Of a stretch of 12,666 nucleotides of DNA, positions 1 through 6,888 are shown in pieces (position 1 is the first letter of the stretch; each line of letters opens with the position of its first letter). This stretch comes from CAZNMF01 sp035547155 (GTDB lineage Bacteria > Acidobacteriota > Vicinamibacteria > Vicinamibacterales > SCN-69-37): NCBI GenBank assembly GCA_035547155.1, contig DASZVJ010000245.1, forward strand, positions 1 to 12,666, written 5' to 3'. The translations under genes and the position numbers were made by a program. Under the pieces are notes generated by a model. The model was given only the letters and a program-made list of their open reading frames with translations, was not told where the DNA came from and ran no database searches.

Positions 1-9
1 CAGCCCGAG

Positions 10-36
10 TAAAGGTGACAGAAGTGGCGCCGATTA
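10..36 (+). promoter_or_regulatory. sigma-28 (FliA) type promoter of the flgM operon
   Basis: The sequence reads TAAAGGTG (10-17), an 11-base spacer, then GCCGATTA (29-36). The enterobacterial sigma-28 consensus is TAAAGTTT-N11-GCCGATAA, so the core TAAA, the exact spacing and seven of eight -10 bases agree. Transcription should start near base 43, leaving a leader of about 40 bases before the flgM start at 84. The fliC promoter at 7768-7794 on the other strand has the same architecture, which supports both calls. No transcription data are available; the call rests on motif and position. Confidence 0.8.
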
Positions 37-83
37 CTAGCGCAGGGATGGGATTCGATACCGGGATGCCGGAGCGAACGACC

Positions 84-377
84 ATGAAAATTGACCCTCG
101 CACGGAATCGAGCCGGGAAGTTGCCCCTACGGCAACGGACGCGACTCGCCAACCCGTCAAGGCGGCCACCAAGGCTCCGGACGCGGTGCGGCTGTCGGGC
201 GACCTTCGTCTTGCCGACGAAGCCGTCCGCGCCGCCGCGTTCTCCGGGGACGTTCGGCCGGCTGCCGTGGCCAAGGCCCGCGAGTTGCTGCAATCCGGTC
301 AACTGGCGAAGGACCTCGGCTCGCTGGCTGATCGAATCGTCGATTCGCTCATCCAGGCCCGTGACACACAAGACTGA
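84..377 (+). CDS. flgM: Anti-sigma-28 factor FlgM
   Basis: FlgM binds and holds the flagellar sigma factor FliA until the hook is finished, then is exported through the flagellar secretion system. The protein is 97 residues from the ATG at 84, a normal FlgM length, beginning MKIDPR after an unstructured, Ala/Thr-rich N-terminal half. The C-terminal half is the FlgM anti-sigma helix pair: a stretch with VRPAAVAKARELL and then LADRIVDSLI. I chose 84 because GGAG at 71-74 lies 9 bases upstream and because the in-frame GTG at 15 lies inside the promoter, ahead of the predicted transcription start. It is the first gene of the plus-strand flagellar operon and ends inside the next gene. Being driven by a sigma-28 promoter, it would limit its own expression. 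Family assignment is good from pattern and position. Confidence 0.85.
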   Translation: MKIDPRTESSREVAPTATDATRQPVKAATKAPDAVRLSGDLRLADEAVRAAAFSGDVRPAAVAKARELLQSGQLAKDLGSLADRIVDSLIQARDTQD

Positions 378-696
378 CGCCCTCGATCGTCTGACGCTCG
401 CCCTCGACGGGCTCGCCCGCAGTCTCGAGAGCGGCCGCCCGGACGCGGTGCTGGCGGCTGAAGCGCCGTTGGCCGCCGCGGTCGGCGCCTTCAGCGTGGC
501 CGATCTCGGCGCGCTGGCGTCGCGGCCGGACGTCCGTGCCGCCGTCATGAACGTGCGGCTCGCGATGCAGCGCTGCCAGACGCTCGGCGACAGCGCGGCA
601 GACATCGCGGCGGCGCTCATTCCAGCTGGGTACGGCGCGACAGGACAGCGCGCGAATGCCTGGACCATGGCGCCGACGATCGTGACCCGGACCTGA
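361..696 (+). CDS. flgN: FlgN-like flagellar export chaperone
   Basis: The protein is 111 residues from a GTG start at 361 that overlaps the last 17 bases of flgM. It is Ala/Leu-rich and looks all-helical, with a C-terminal Gly-Tyr-Gly turn and a Thr-rich tail, as in many short FlgN-family proteins. FlgN binds FlgK and FlgL in the cytoplasm and keeps them soluble for export; the gene sits exactly between flgM and flgK, where flgN is usually found. The sequence itself is weakly conserved, so the name rests mostly on position, size and helical character. The GTG at 361 (VTHKTDALDRL) is chosen because upstream starts would lie deep inside flgM in another frame. The gene stops 4 bases before flgK, so coupled translation is likely. 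Confidence 0.65.
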   Translation: MTHKTDALDRLTLALDGLARSLESGRPDAVLAAEAPLAAAVGAFSVADLGALASRPDVRAAVMNVRLAMQRCQTLGDSAADIAAALIPAGYGATGQRANAWTMAPTIVTRT

Positions 697-700
697 GATC

Positions 701-2074
701 ATGGCTGGCCTCTTCGACAGTCTCTCGATCGCGACCTCGGCGTTGAACGCGTACAACGCGGGGTTGGACACGGTCGGTCAAAACATCGCCAACATCAACA
801 CGCCGGGCTACTCGCGCCGGACGGTCGCGTTCGCCGAGCGTCCGCCGGCCGACACGTTGAGCGCGGGCCGCGGCGTCGACATCGTGGCCATCCAGGCGTA
901 CCGCGACACGCTGCTCGAAGCGCGGACGGGGCACGAGCAGGCCGGGTTGTCGCACGACTCCGCGGTCGTCGACGGCCTGAGCCAGGTCGAGGCCGCGATC
1001 GGCCTGCCGGGCTCGTCGCTCGATGCCGATCTCGATGCGTTCTTCACGTCGTTCTCGCAGCTGGCGACCGACGTCACGTCGACGTCGGCGCGTGACTCGG
1101 TCGTGCGTCAGGGCCAGCAGCTCGCGCAGGGTTTCAACTCGTTGTCCGATCGTCTCAGCGAGCTGCAGCGGTCGACCGACACGTCCATTCGCGACACCGT
1201 CACGCAGATCAACGGCTTGGCGTCGCAGATCGCGACGTTGAACGGCCAGATCGCCAACGGCGGCGGTGCCGGTATCGAGACATTGAAGGATCAGCGATCG
1301 ACGCTGCTCCAGCAGATTCAGGGCCTGGCCGACGTCTCGGTCCTCTCGCGCGCGGACGGCGCCGTCGACGTCTCGATGTCCCAGGGGCAGGCACTCGTTG
1401 TCGGGGCCACGGCGTACAGCATCGACGTGCAGTCGAACCCGCCGTCCGGATTCGCGTCGCTGCACCTGGGCGACTTCGACATCACGTCGCAGATCACGAA
1501 CGGTCAGCTCGGCGGGCTCATCGGGCTTCGCGATACCGTCATTCCTGGCTATCAGACGAGCCTCGATCAGCTCGCGTACGACGTCGCCACGCAGGTCAAC
1601 ACCGTGCACGAGTCCGGCTTCGACGCCAACGGCGCCGCGGCCGGCGCGTTCTTCGCGCCGCTGGCCGGCGTGGCGGGCGCGGCCAAGGCCATTGCGGTGG
1701 ACGCCGGCGTCGCGGCCGACAGTCAGCTCGTCGCCGGATCCGGCACGGGCGCGCCCGGCGACAACCAGACGGCTCGCGCGCTCGCGAACCTGCGCGACTC
1801 GCGCGTCATGTCCGGCGGCACGGCGACGGCCGCCGAGGCGTGGTCCAACCTTGTGTATCAAGTGGGCTCGGATCTCTCGAGCGCGCAGGCGACGAGCACG
1901 ACGCGCGAAGCGGTCGTGCGTCAGCTCCAGCAGATGCGCGATCAGGCGTCGGGCGTCTCGCTCGACGAAGAGGCGTCCACGATGCTCAAGTTCCAGCGCG
2001 CGTACGAAGCGAGCGCGCGGTTTTTCACGACGGTCAACAGTACGCTCGACACCCTGATGGGCATGGTGCAGTGA
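701..2074 (+). CDS. flgK: Flagellar hook-associated protein 1, FlgK
   Basis: FlgK forms the first ring of the junction between hook and filament. The 457-residue protein has the rod/hook family signature at the N-terminus: MAGLFDSLSIATSALNAYNAG followed by QNIANINTPGYSRR at about 27-40. This is followed by a long helical segment with Gln/Leu heptads (about 130-190). The C-terminus carries the matching D0 helix: SLDEEASTMLKFQRAYEASA near 415-435, then an NSTLDTLMGM ending. It is shorter than Salmonella FlgK (about 550), the loss being in the variable central domain. The Shine-Dalgarno is weak (GAG at 694-696 area), so it probably depends on translation from the upstream gene 4 bases away. Its TGA shares one base with the flgL ATG. 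Confidence 0.96.
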   Translation: MAGLFDSLSIATSALNAYNAGLDTVGQNIANINTPGYSRRTVAFAERPPADTLSAGRGVDIVAIQAYRDTLLEARTGHEQAGLSHDSAVVDGLSQVEAAIGLPGSSLDADLDAFFTSFSQLATDVTSTSARDSVVRQGQQLAQGFNSLSDRLSELQRSTDTSIRDTVTQINGLASQIATLNGQIANGGGAGIETLKDQRSTLLQQIQGLADVSVLSRADGAVDVSMSQGQALVVGATAYSIDVQSNPPSGFASLHLGDFDITSQITNGQLGGLIGLRDTVIPGYQTSLDQLAYDVATQVNTVHESGFDANGAAAGAFFAPLAGVAGAAKAIAVDAGVAADSQLVAGSGTGAPGDNQTARALANLRDSRVMSGGTATAAEAWSNLVYQVGSDLSSAQATSTTREAVVRQLQQMRDQASGVSLDEEASTMLKFQRAYEASARFFTTVNSTLDTLMGMVQ

Positions 2075-2961
2075 TGCGTGTCATCTTCGACATCGTTCGG
2101 GACGGCCTGTCGGCCATCAACACGGCGAGCAGCGCGCTCGCGAAGGCCCAGCAGCAGGTGGCGAGCGGCCGCCGCATCAACGGCGCCAGCGACGATCCGC
2201 GCGGCACCCAGCTCGCGATTGCCGAGCGCGCGACGATGGGCGGCATCGATGCGTATACGAAGACCAGCGACGCCGCAGCGGTGCGCCTGGCGAGCGCCGA
2301 TTCGGTGCTGACCGCGATCTCCGACAAGCTCACCAGCGCGATGACCACCGCCTTGAGCGCGCAGGGCACGCAGGCCACCGACGCGTCGCGGGCCGCGTCG
2401 GCGCAGCAGATTCGCTCGCTGCGCGACGCCCTCGTCGGCGACCTCAACACGACGTTCAACGGCAACTATCTCTTCTCCGGCACGAACAGCACCGCGCAGA
2501 CGTACGCGCAGGTGGGCGGCGTGTGGACCTATCAGGGCAACACCGATACCGCGCAGGTCGAAGTCGAGTCCGGCCGGACGGTTTCCATCTCGTTCAACGG
2601 CCAGGCCATCGCGCAGGGCAGCGATGCGACGGACGTGTTCACCGCGCTCGACACGCTCGCCAACGCCGTCGAGGCCGGCGACAGCGATGGCATCACTGCC
2701 GGTGTCGACGCGCTGCAGCGCGCGTTCGATCGCACGCAGCGAGCGCAGGGCTTGCTCGGTGCGGACGAGCAGAGTGCCGACGCGGCCACCGCGCGGCTGT
2801 CGACGCTGCGCACCGCGTCGGAAGCGCGCCGCTCGAAGCTCGAGGACGCCAACATGGCCGACGCGATCACCCAGCTCACGCAGGCGGACAACGCCTATCA
2901 GGCCGCGCTCGGCGCCGTGAGCACGGCCGAGCGCCAATCGCTTCTGGACTATCTCCGATGA
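2074..2961 (+). CDS. flgL: Flagellar hook-associated protein 3, FlgL
   Basis: FlgL is the second junction protein, sitting between FlgK and the flagellin filament. From the ATG at 2074 the protein is 295 residues, normal for FlgL. It shows the flagellin-like N-terminal D0/D1 helix with QQQVASGRRINGASDDP at about 26-42. A middle beta-rich segment contains NGNYLFSGT, typical of FlgL. The C-terminal helix (KLEDANMADAITQLTQADNAY, then LLDYLR at the end) matches the flagellin/FlgL C-terminus. The frame is open further upstream to 1840, but that part lies inside flgK, so the TGATG junction at 2072-2076 is the sensible start. The gene overlaps fliW by 4 bases. Confidence 0.95.
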   Translation: MRVIFDIVRDGLSAINTASSALAKAQQQVASGRRINGASDDPRGTQLAIAERATMGGIDAYTKTSDAAAVRLASADSVLTAISDKLTSAMTTALSAQGTQATDASRAASAQQIRSLRDALVGDLNTTFNGNYLFSGTNSTAQTYAQVGGVWTYQGNTDTAQVEVESGRTVSISFNGQAIAQGSDATDVFTALDTLANAVEAGDSDGITAGVDALQRAFDRTQRAQGLLGADEQSADAATARLSTLRTASEARRSKLEDANMADAITQLTQADNAYQAALGAVSTAERQSLLDYLR

Positions 2962-3365
2962 GTCAGACCGCTTCCGCGGCGCCGATCGACGGCGTCGTCA
3001 CGTTCGCCGACGGGCTGCCCGGATTCGAGCGCTGCCGGCAGTTCGTCCTCGTCTCGTCACCCGCGCTCCAGCCGTTCACGGTGCTGCAGGGCGTCGACGC
3101 CGACGCGCCGGCGTTCGTCACGATCGATCCGCGCCTCGTCACGGACACCTTCGCGCCGGCGCTCGATCGCGTGACGCTCGCGCGTCTCGGCGCGCAGGGC
3201 GGCGAGACGCTCTTGTGGCTCGCGATCGTCACGGCCGGTGACGACGGCGTGGCCACCGCGAACCTGCGTGCGCCGCTCGTGATCAACCCGGCGTCGATGC
3301 GCGGCATCCAGCTCATCAGCCTCGACAGCCCGTACCGGATCGATCACCCGATGCAGGCGGCCTAG
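2958..3365 (+). CDS. fliW: Flagellar assembly factor FliW
   Basis: FliW is a small cytoplasmic protein that binds either flagellin or CsrA. When flagellin is scarce FliW is free and blocks CsrA, allowing flagellin translation. The protein is 135 residues and has the family pattern FADGLPGFERCRQFVLV near 17-33, LLWLAIVTA in the middle and NLRAPLVINP near 105-114, followed by a C-terminal region with YRIDHPM. FliW proteins are usually about 130-160 residues, so it is complete. The start is the ATG at 2958 inside the flgL stop (ATGA overlap). The csrA start follows its stop by one base. The fliW-csrA pairing is the classic arrangement outside the gammaproteobacteria. Confidence 0.94.
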   Translation: MSQTASAAPIDGVVTFADGLPGFERCRQFVLVSSPALQPFTVLQGVDADAPAFVTIDPRLVTDTFAPALDRVTLARLGAQGGETLLWLAIVTAGDDGVATANLRAPLVINPASMRGIQLISLDSPYRIDHPMQAA

Positions 3366-3366
3366 C

Positions 3367-3618
3367 GTGCTCGTCTTCACCCGGAAGCTCGACGAAGCGA
3401 TCGTCATCGGCGACGGCATCGAAGTGAAGGTGCTGCGCATCGGCAAGGATGGCGTGCGTCTCGGCGTCACCGCCGCGCCGCACGTGCCGGTGCACCGCCG
3501 CGAGATCTACGATCAAATTCGCGCCGCCAACGCGGCTGCGGCTGCCGCGCGCGGCGGCGTCGAGGACCTCGTCGCGCGGCTGCGCGGCCGCGTCGCACCC
3601 GTTCCCGATCGATCATGA
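3367..3618 (+). CDS. csrA: Carbon storage/translation regulator CsrA
   Basis: CsrA is a dimeric RNA-binding protein that recognises GGA in hairpin loops and, in species with FliW, represses flagellin translation. The protein begins at a GTG at 3367 (MLVFTRKLDEAIVIGDGIEV), and the core is canonical: R6, KVLRIGKDGVRLGV for the central strands and VPVHRREIY near 40-48, which contains the conserved RNA-contact arginine. At 83 residues it is longer than the usual 60-70, because of an Ala-rich linker (about 53-62) and a short helical, Arg-rich tail of unknown role. It follows fliW by one base and overlaps the next gene by 4 bases (ATGA). Its probable target is the fliC leader at 7699-7745 in the same window. 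Confidence 0.96.
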   Translation: MLVFTRKLDEAIVIGDGIEVKVLRIGKDGVRLGVTAAPHVPVHRREIYDQIRAANAAAAAARGGVEDLVARLRGRVAPVPDRS

Positions 3619-4586
3619 TCTGCCAGGACTGGCGGACGTGCGCCAGCAGCGAGATTGCGCCGTTGCTCGCCGCCGAGATGCGCGCCTGGCGGCGCGAGCT
3701 CGACTGGGACGTCACCGAGGCCTGGAGCGTCGTCGAGCCGGCGCGGCGCGCGGGCACGCTGCCCGGCTTCGTCGTGCGCGATCGCGACGGCCGGCCCGCC
3801 GGGTGGACGTCGTTCCTCCTCCATCGCACGTCGCTGCAAGTGCTCGCGTTCGTCGCGACATCCACCGACGCGGCGACGACGCTCGTCGACGCCATTCTGT
3901 CGTCGCGCGAATCCACGGCGGCCGACGTCAGTCTGTTCTGCGTGCGCGACGCGTCGCCGCGCCTGCGCGACGTGCTCGAGGCCCAGGCGTTCGACGTCGA
4001 GGACTATCGCTATCTCGGCCTGGCGCTCACGCCGGATCGTGCCGCGACGATCGGCGACGAGGCGGACAGCCGCCTCCGGCCGTGGCGTGACGATACGAGC
4101 GGCGCGGTGCGCTTGTACGAGCGGGCGTACGCGGGGATGCCCGGCGTGCGTGCCTTCGCGCTCTCCGGCGCGCGCGAGGAGTGGGCGGAATATCTGGCCG
4201 GGCTCCTGAGCGGGCCGGGATGCGGCTGGTTCGTACCAGAGCTCAGCTACGTCGTGCCCGCGGCGGGCAGTGCGGATCTCGCCGGCGGCGTGATCGTGAC
4301 CGACCTCGGGCCGTCGACCGCGCACATCGCGCAGATTGCCGTCGACCCGGCGTACCGCGGACAGGGCTGGGGCCGCCGTCTCGTGCGCGCGGCCGGGCGC
4401 GCCGCGTTCACGCGCGGCTACACGCAGATGACGCTGCTCGTGTCGGCGTCGAACCGCGCGGCCATCGCGTTGTACGAGGACGAAGGATTCCAGGATCGCG
4501 CGACGTTTCTCGTCGCGTCGCGGCGTCAGCCGATCTTGTCCACGAGCGACGCGCTCGCAATCGGCGGCGAGAGCACGCGCCGGTAG
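3615..4586 (+). CDS. GNAT-family N-acetyltransferase, two-part, at the end of the flgM-csrA operon
   Basis: This is a 323-residue protein whose C-terminal half (about 150-305) is a GNAT acetyltransferase. The acetyl-CoA loop is clear as IAVDPAYRGQGWG at 241-253 (R-G-Q-G-W-G), followed by NRAAIALYEDEGF at 280-292, the usual motif B region. The N-terminal 140 residues look like a second, degenerate GNAT fold without that loop. The start is the ATG at 3615 overlapping the csrA stop (ATGA). The substrate is not evident: it may modify a small molecule, a protein such as flagellin, or the amino sugar made by the 7852-12666 locus, which lacks a visible acetyltransferase. The last 61 bases overlap, tail to tail, the end of the minus-strand gene at 4526-4999. 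GNAT identity is firm; the role is open. Confidence 0.85.
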   Translation: MICQDWRTCASSEIAPLLAAEMRAWRRELDWDVTEAWSVVEPARRAGTLPGFVVRDRDGRPAGWTSFLLHRTSLQVLAFVATSTDAATTLVDAILSSRESTAADVSLFCVRDASPRLRDVLEAQAFDVEDYRYLGLALTPDRAATIGDEADSRLRPWRDDTSGAVRLYERAYAGMPGVRAFALSGAREEWAEYLAGLLSGPGCGWFVPELSYVVPAAGSADLAGGVIVTDLGPSTAHIAQIAVDPAYRGQGWGRRLVRAAGRAAFTRGYTQMTLLVSASNRAAIALYEDEGFQDRATFLVASRRQPILSTSDALAIGGESTRR

Positions 4587-4999
4587 GCGGCCAGCGTCGT
4601 CTCGCCGCGTTCGAGGCTGGCGACGGCGCTCCGCCGCGCGAGCTCCGCGTCGGCCAGGGCCCCAATCGATTGCTGGTCTGTCGCCAGAATGGCGGTGACG
4701 AGCTGCGCTGCTTCACGATGCCGCCGGACGACGTCGTCGTAGCCGGCAATGCGTGAGGCGAGATCGCGATGATCCGCGAGCGCCTGGCGGATCGGCCGCA
4801 GGCCGTCCTCGATCGTGACCAGACTGCGCATGAGACTGTCGCGCGTATCCGCGATGTTCGTGAAGGCCACGAAATCGGAGGCCTGCGAGACCTCGTGCTG
4901 ATGCCGCGCGACGGCGGCGAGCTGCGCGAGCAGCGTCAGCTCGGCGTCGATGCCGGCGCTGTACTGCTCGAGCAGGCGGACGATCTCGTCGGACGTCAC
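4526..4999 (-). CDS. Helical protein in the FliT/FlgN position after fliS
   Basis: The protein is 157 residues from a GTG at 4999 that overlaps the fliS stop by 4 bases. I do not recognise it by sequence. It looks almost wholly alpha-helical: MTSDEIVRLLEQYSAGIDAE, a middle helix with DTRDSLMRSLVTIEDGLRP, and RIAGYDDVVRRHREAAQLV. It has few aromatic residues, no signal peptide and no membrane segment. The gene after fliD-fliS is commonly a small helical chaperone (FliT in enterobacteria, FlgN-like elsewhere), which binds FliD or the export ATPase complex, so a chaperone role is a reasonable inference. The C-terminal tail (SPPIASASLVDKIG) is read from DNA shared with the opposite-strand acetyltransferase gene. 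Confidence is high that it is a gene and low on function. Confidence 0.75.
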   Translation of the reverse strand: MTSDEIVRLLEQYSAGIDAELTLLAQLAAVARHQHEVSQASDFVAFTNIADTRDSLMRSLVTIEDGLRPIRQALADHRDLASRIAGYDDVVRRHREAAQLVTAILATDQQSIGALADAELARRSAVASLERGETTLAAYRRVLSPPIASASLVDKIG

Positions 5000-5394
5000 G
5001 CGGCCGACTCCGGCGCCGGCCGCGCCGTGGCGATCTGCTGCCAGCCGTCACGCAGGATCGCGAGCGTCTTGTGCACGTCCTGAATCGGCTTGGCGTCCTG
5101 CCGTACGGTGGCGTCGGCCAGCTGCGACATCATCCACGTGTAGAGCCGGTCGAGGTCGGCGGCGATTGCACCGCCCTTGTCCATGTCCAGCGTGCTCTGC
5201 AGCTCGCCGATGATGGCCATCGCGCGCGACATCGCCGTGCGGCGCGTCGGAATGTCGCGCCGGCTCATCGCGTCGGCGGCCGTGGCGAGCGCGCGCAGCG
5301 CCCCGTCGTAGAGCATCACGACCAGCTCGAGCGGCGTGCTCGAGCGAACCTGTGTCTGCAAGTACTGTTGCGCGCCGCGACCGTAGGAGCTCAT
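4996..5394 (-). CDS. fliS: Flagellar secretion chaperone FliS
   Basis: FliS binds the C-terminus of flagellin in the cytoplasm, stops it from polymerising early and hands it to the export gate. The protein is 132 residues, a standard length. It opens with YGRGAQQYLQTQVRSSTPLE followed by LVVMLYDGALRAL, the family hallmark for the first helices. Further on LDMDKGGAIAADLDRLYTWM matches the third helix pair, with the usual Leu-Tyr-Trp-Met run. The tail is Ala/Pro-rich. It follows fliD by 15 bases. Upstream of its ATG (5394) I see no clear purine Shine-Dalgarno, so it probably relies on ribosomes finishing fliD. It overlaps the next gene by 4 bases. Confidence 0.95.
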   Translation of the reverse strand: MSSYGRGAQQYLQTQVRSSTPLELVVMLYDGALRALATAADAMSRRDIPTRRTAMSRAMAIIGELQSTLDMDKGGAIAADLDRLYTWMMSQLADATVRQDAKPIQDVHKTLAILRDGWQQIATARPAPESAA

Positions 5395-5409
5395 AGACGA
5401 AGAGAGGCG

Positions 5410-6735
5410 TTAGAAGGACGACTTGAGGCTCGACCCGATGCTGCCGAGCGACGAGGACTGGCTGTTCAGACGGGAGATGGCCGAGTCCGCGTCCGTGAAC
5501 TGCTGCTGGAGCGACTGCCGCTGTTGCGCGAGCCGGGCCTGCATCGCGCTGATCTGGTCGTTCATCGACGTGAGCTGCTGGTTCATGCGTGCCTGGACGC
5601 TCGGGATGATCCCGCCGGAGCCCGAATACGTGTCGAGCATCGCTTCGACCGCGGGGAACGCCCCGCCCGTACCGGCGAACAGCGTGCGGACGTCGTCGCC
5701 GTCCGTGGCGACGGCGTCGTCGAACTTCGCCTGGTTCAGCGACAACGTGCCGTCGCGGGTGAACTCGATGCCCACTTCCGTGAGCCGGGCGAACGACGCG
5801 CTGCCGTAGACGCCGAGGAGCTCGTCGCGCAGGCTGCTGCGCAGGTTGCGGAGGAGCGGATCGCGGCCGATGCTGCTCGTGTCGCCGTTGGCCGCCGAGG
5901 TCCGCTGATCGCCGATGAACGAGATGATGTTGTTGTAGGCCGTGATGAAGGCGTTGACCTTGTCGGCCAGCGCCGAGCTGTCCGGGGCCACGTCGACGCC
6001 GACCGTCTTCGTCGTGTCGGCCTTCGAGACCGTGAGCGTGACACCCGGCATCACGTCCTGGAACGTGTTCGAGCTGCTCGTGATCTCGATGTTGTTGAAG
6101 AGAATCGATGCGTCCGACGCTTCGACAGCGTTGGTCCCGAAGGTCACGCCCGCGCCGCCGGTGAGATTATTTGTCACCGTGAAGGCGTAGTCCGCGCCGG
6201 ATTGCAGGCTCGTCAGCGCGAGCTTGTAGCTGCTCGTCCCCGTTCGCACGACGGCCGCGTTGACGCCGATGTCTGCGGTCTGGTTGATCGTGTCGGCCAG
6301 CTGCTGCAGCGTGACGTCGCCGGTGATCGCGACGTCGACGCCGCCAATCGTGAGCGTGCCGCCGCTCGCGACGATCGTCGAGGTCGCGTCCGGCGCGACG
6401 GACGTCGACGCCGTGACCTGCGCCCGCGCCAGCGACTGGACGATCACGTCGAAATGGCCGGCCGCCGCGTTCGTGTTCGTGGTGATCGCGACGGCGCTGT
6501 CGCTCGACGTGCCTGCGACGGTCGAGACCGATGACAGCGAGCTCAGCGCATCGGCGGCCGATCGCAGCGACGCGACGCGCGCGTTCAGCGTATCGAAGCT
6601 GGAAATCTGGGTCTTGAGGTCGGTCTGCCGGTTCTGCAGATCGGTCAGCGGTTCGCTGGCCTGCTGCATCAACGCGTTCAGGACCGTGTTGAAGTCGATG
6701 TTGTTGAACCCGCTGAAGGTGATCGGTGAGCTCAT
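5410..6735 (-). CDS. fliD: Flagellar filament cap protein FliD (HAP2)
   Basis: FliD forms the pentameric or hexameric cap at the filament tip under which flagellin folds. The protein is 441 residues. The N-terminal FliD domain is clear: ITFSGFNNIDFNTVLNALMQ, then a coiled segment with LQNRQTDLKTQISSFDTLNA. The central part is Thr/Ser/Val-rich with beta-type repeats (for example GGTLTIGGVDVAITGDVTL), and the FliD C-terminal domain covers roughly 200-430. It ends in a long coiled coil (MNQQLTSMNDQISAMQARLA and on) with the C-terminal SSLKSSF. Start is the ATG at 6735; the upstream sequence has only a poor Shine-Dalgarno (GGAA about 8 bases before) and consists of GTTC/GAAC repeats. No convincing promoter is seen for it, so it may be transcribed by read-through from fliC. 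Confidence 0.96.
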   Translation of the reverse strand: MSSPITFSGFNNIDFNTVLNALMQQASEPLTDLQNRQTDLKTQISSFDTLNARVASLRSAADALSSLSSVSTVAGTSSDSAVAITTNTNAAAGHFDVIVQSLARAQVTASTSVAPDATSTIVASGGTLTIGGVDVAITGDVTLQQLADTINQTADIGVNAAVVRTGTSSYKLALTSLQSGADYAFTVTNNLTGGAGVTFGTNAVEASDASILFNNIEITSSSNTFQDVMPGVTLTVSKADTTKTVGVDVAPDSSALADKVNAFITAYNNIISFIGDQRTSAANGDTSSIGRDPLLRNLRSSLRDELLGVYGSASFARLTEVGIEFTRDGTLSLNQAKFDDAVATDGDDVRTLFAGTGGAFPAVEAMLDTYSGSGGIIPSVQARMNQQLTSMNDQISAMQARLAQQRQSLQQQFTDADSAISRLNSQSSSLGSIGSSLKSSF

Positions 6736-6742
6736 GACAGGG

Positions 6743-6813
6743 GTTCCGGGTTCTGCGTTCCGAGGTTCTGGCGTTCTGGTTCCGGCGTTCTCGGTTCCGG
6801 GGTTTGGACGTTC
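6743..6813. repeat. Short-period GTTC repeat spacer between fliC terminator and fliD
   Basis: On the plus strand GTTC begins at 6743, 6750, 6757, 6765, 6773, 6779, 6787, 6794 and 6810, with a near copy (GTTT) at 6802. The spacing is 6-8 bases throughout. The units are of the kind GGTTCCGG, GGTTCTGG and GCGTTC; read on the minus strand (the fliD direction) they are GGAACC/AGAACG units. It fills most of the space between the fliC terminator hairpin and the fliD start. There is no open frame across it of any meaning. It could be a slippage-prone spacer, a protein-binding array, or a dispersed repeat of this genome. Confidence 0.7.
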
Positions 6814-6842
6814 AAAGCTCCGTCGCCCGTCGCCCGAAAGCG

Positions 6843-6875
6843 CGGCCGGACGCGGGTCACGCCCGCGTCCGGCCG
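6843..6875 (-). terminator. Hairpin terminator downstream of fliC
   Basis: A perfect 14-base-pair inverted repeat, CGGCCGGACGCGGG (6843-6856) and CCCGCGTCCGGCCG (6862-6875), has a 5-base loop. It begins 13 bases beyond the flagellin stop codon. In the fliC direction it is followed by GCTTTCG, only three T residues, so it is an atypical intrinsic terminator, or an RNA-stabilising 3' hairpin. Its place between flagellin and the cap gene suits the common need for far more fliC than fliD transcript. Confidence 0.7.
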
Positions 6876-6888
6876 GTCTGTCCGTCTA

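Noticed and set aside
44..48. AGGGA (an ANGGA motif) in the flgM leader as a CsrA site
   Set aside because: A single five-base match near the predicted transcript start, with no hairpin and away from the Shine-Dalgarno.
15..83. Longer flgM starting at GTG 15
   Set aside because: The codons overlap the -35/-10 elements and precede the predicted transcription start; ATG 84 has a good ribosome site and normal FlgM length.
617..1861. 414-codon minus-strand open frame, and a similar 331-codon one at 1942-2937
   Set aside because: Both are antisense to flgK and flgL, Arg-rich and low in complexity; flgK and flgL are unmistakable.
4564..4608. Nine-base inverted repeat GCGGCGAGA / TCTCGCCGC at the convergent gene ends
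   Set aside because: The 27-base loop, coding location and lack of a T run make it a poor terminator; such repeats are expected by chance in GC-rich DNA.
5071..6534. 487-codon plus-strand open frame
   Set aside because: It lies opposite fliD and fliS, is very rich in Arg/Ala/Val/Asp with no domain pattern, and is a normal by-product of GC-rich codon use.
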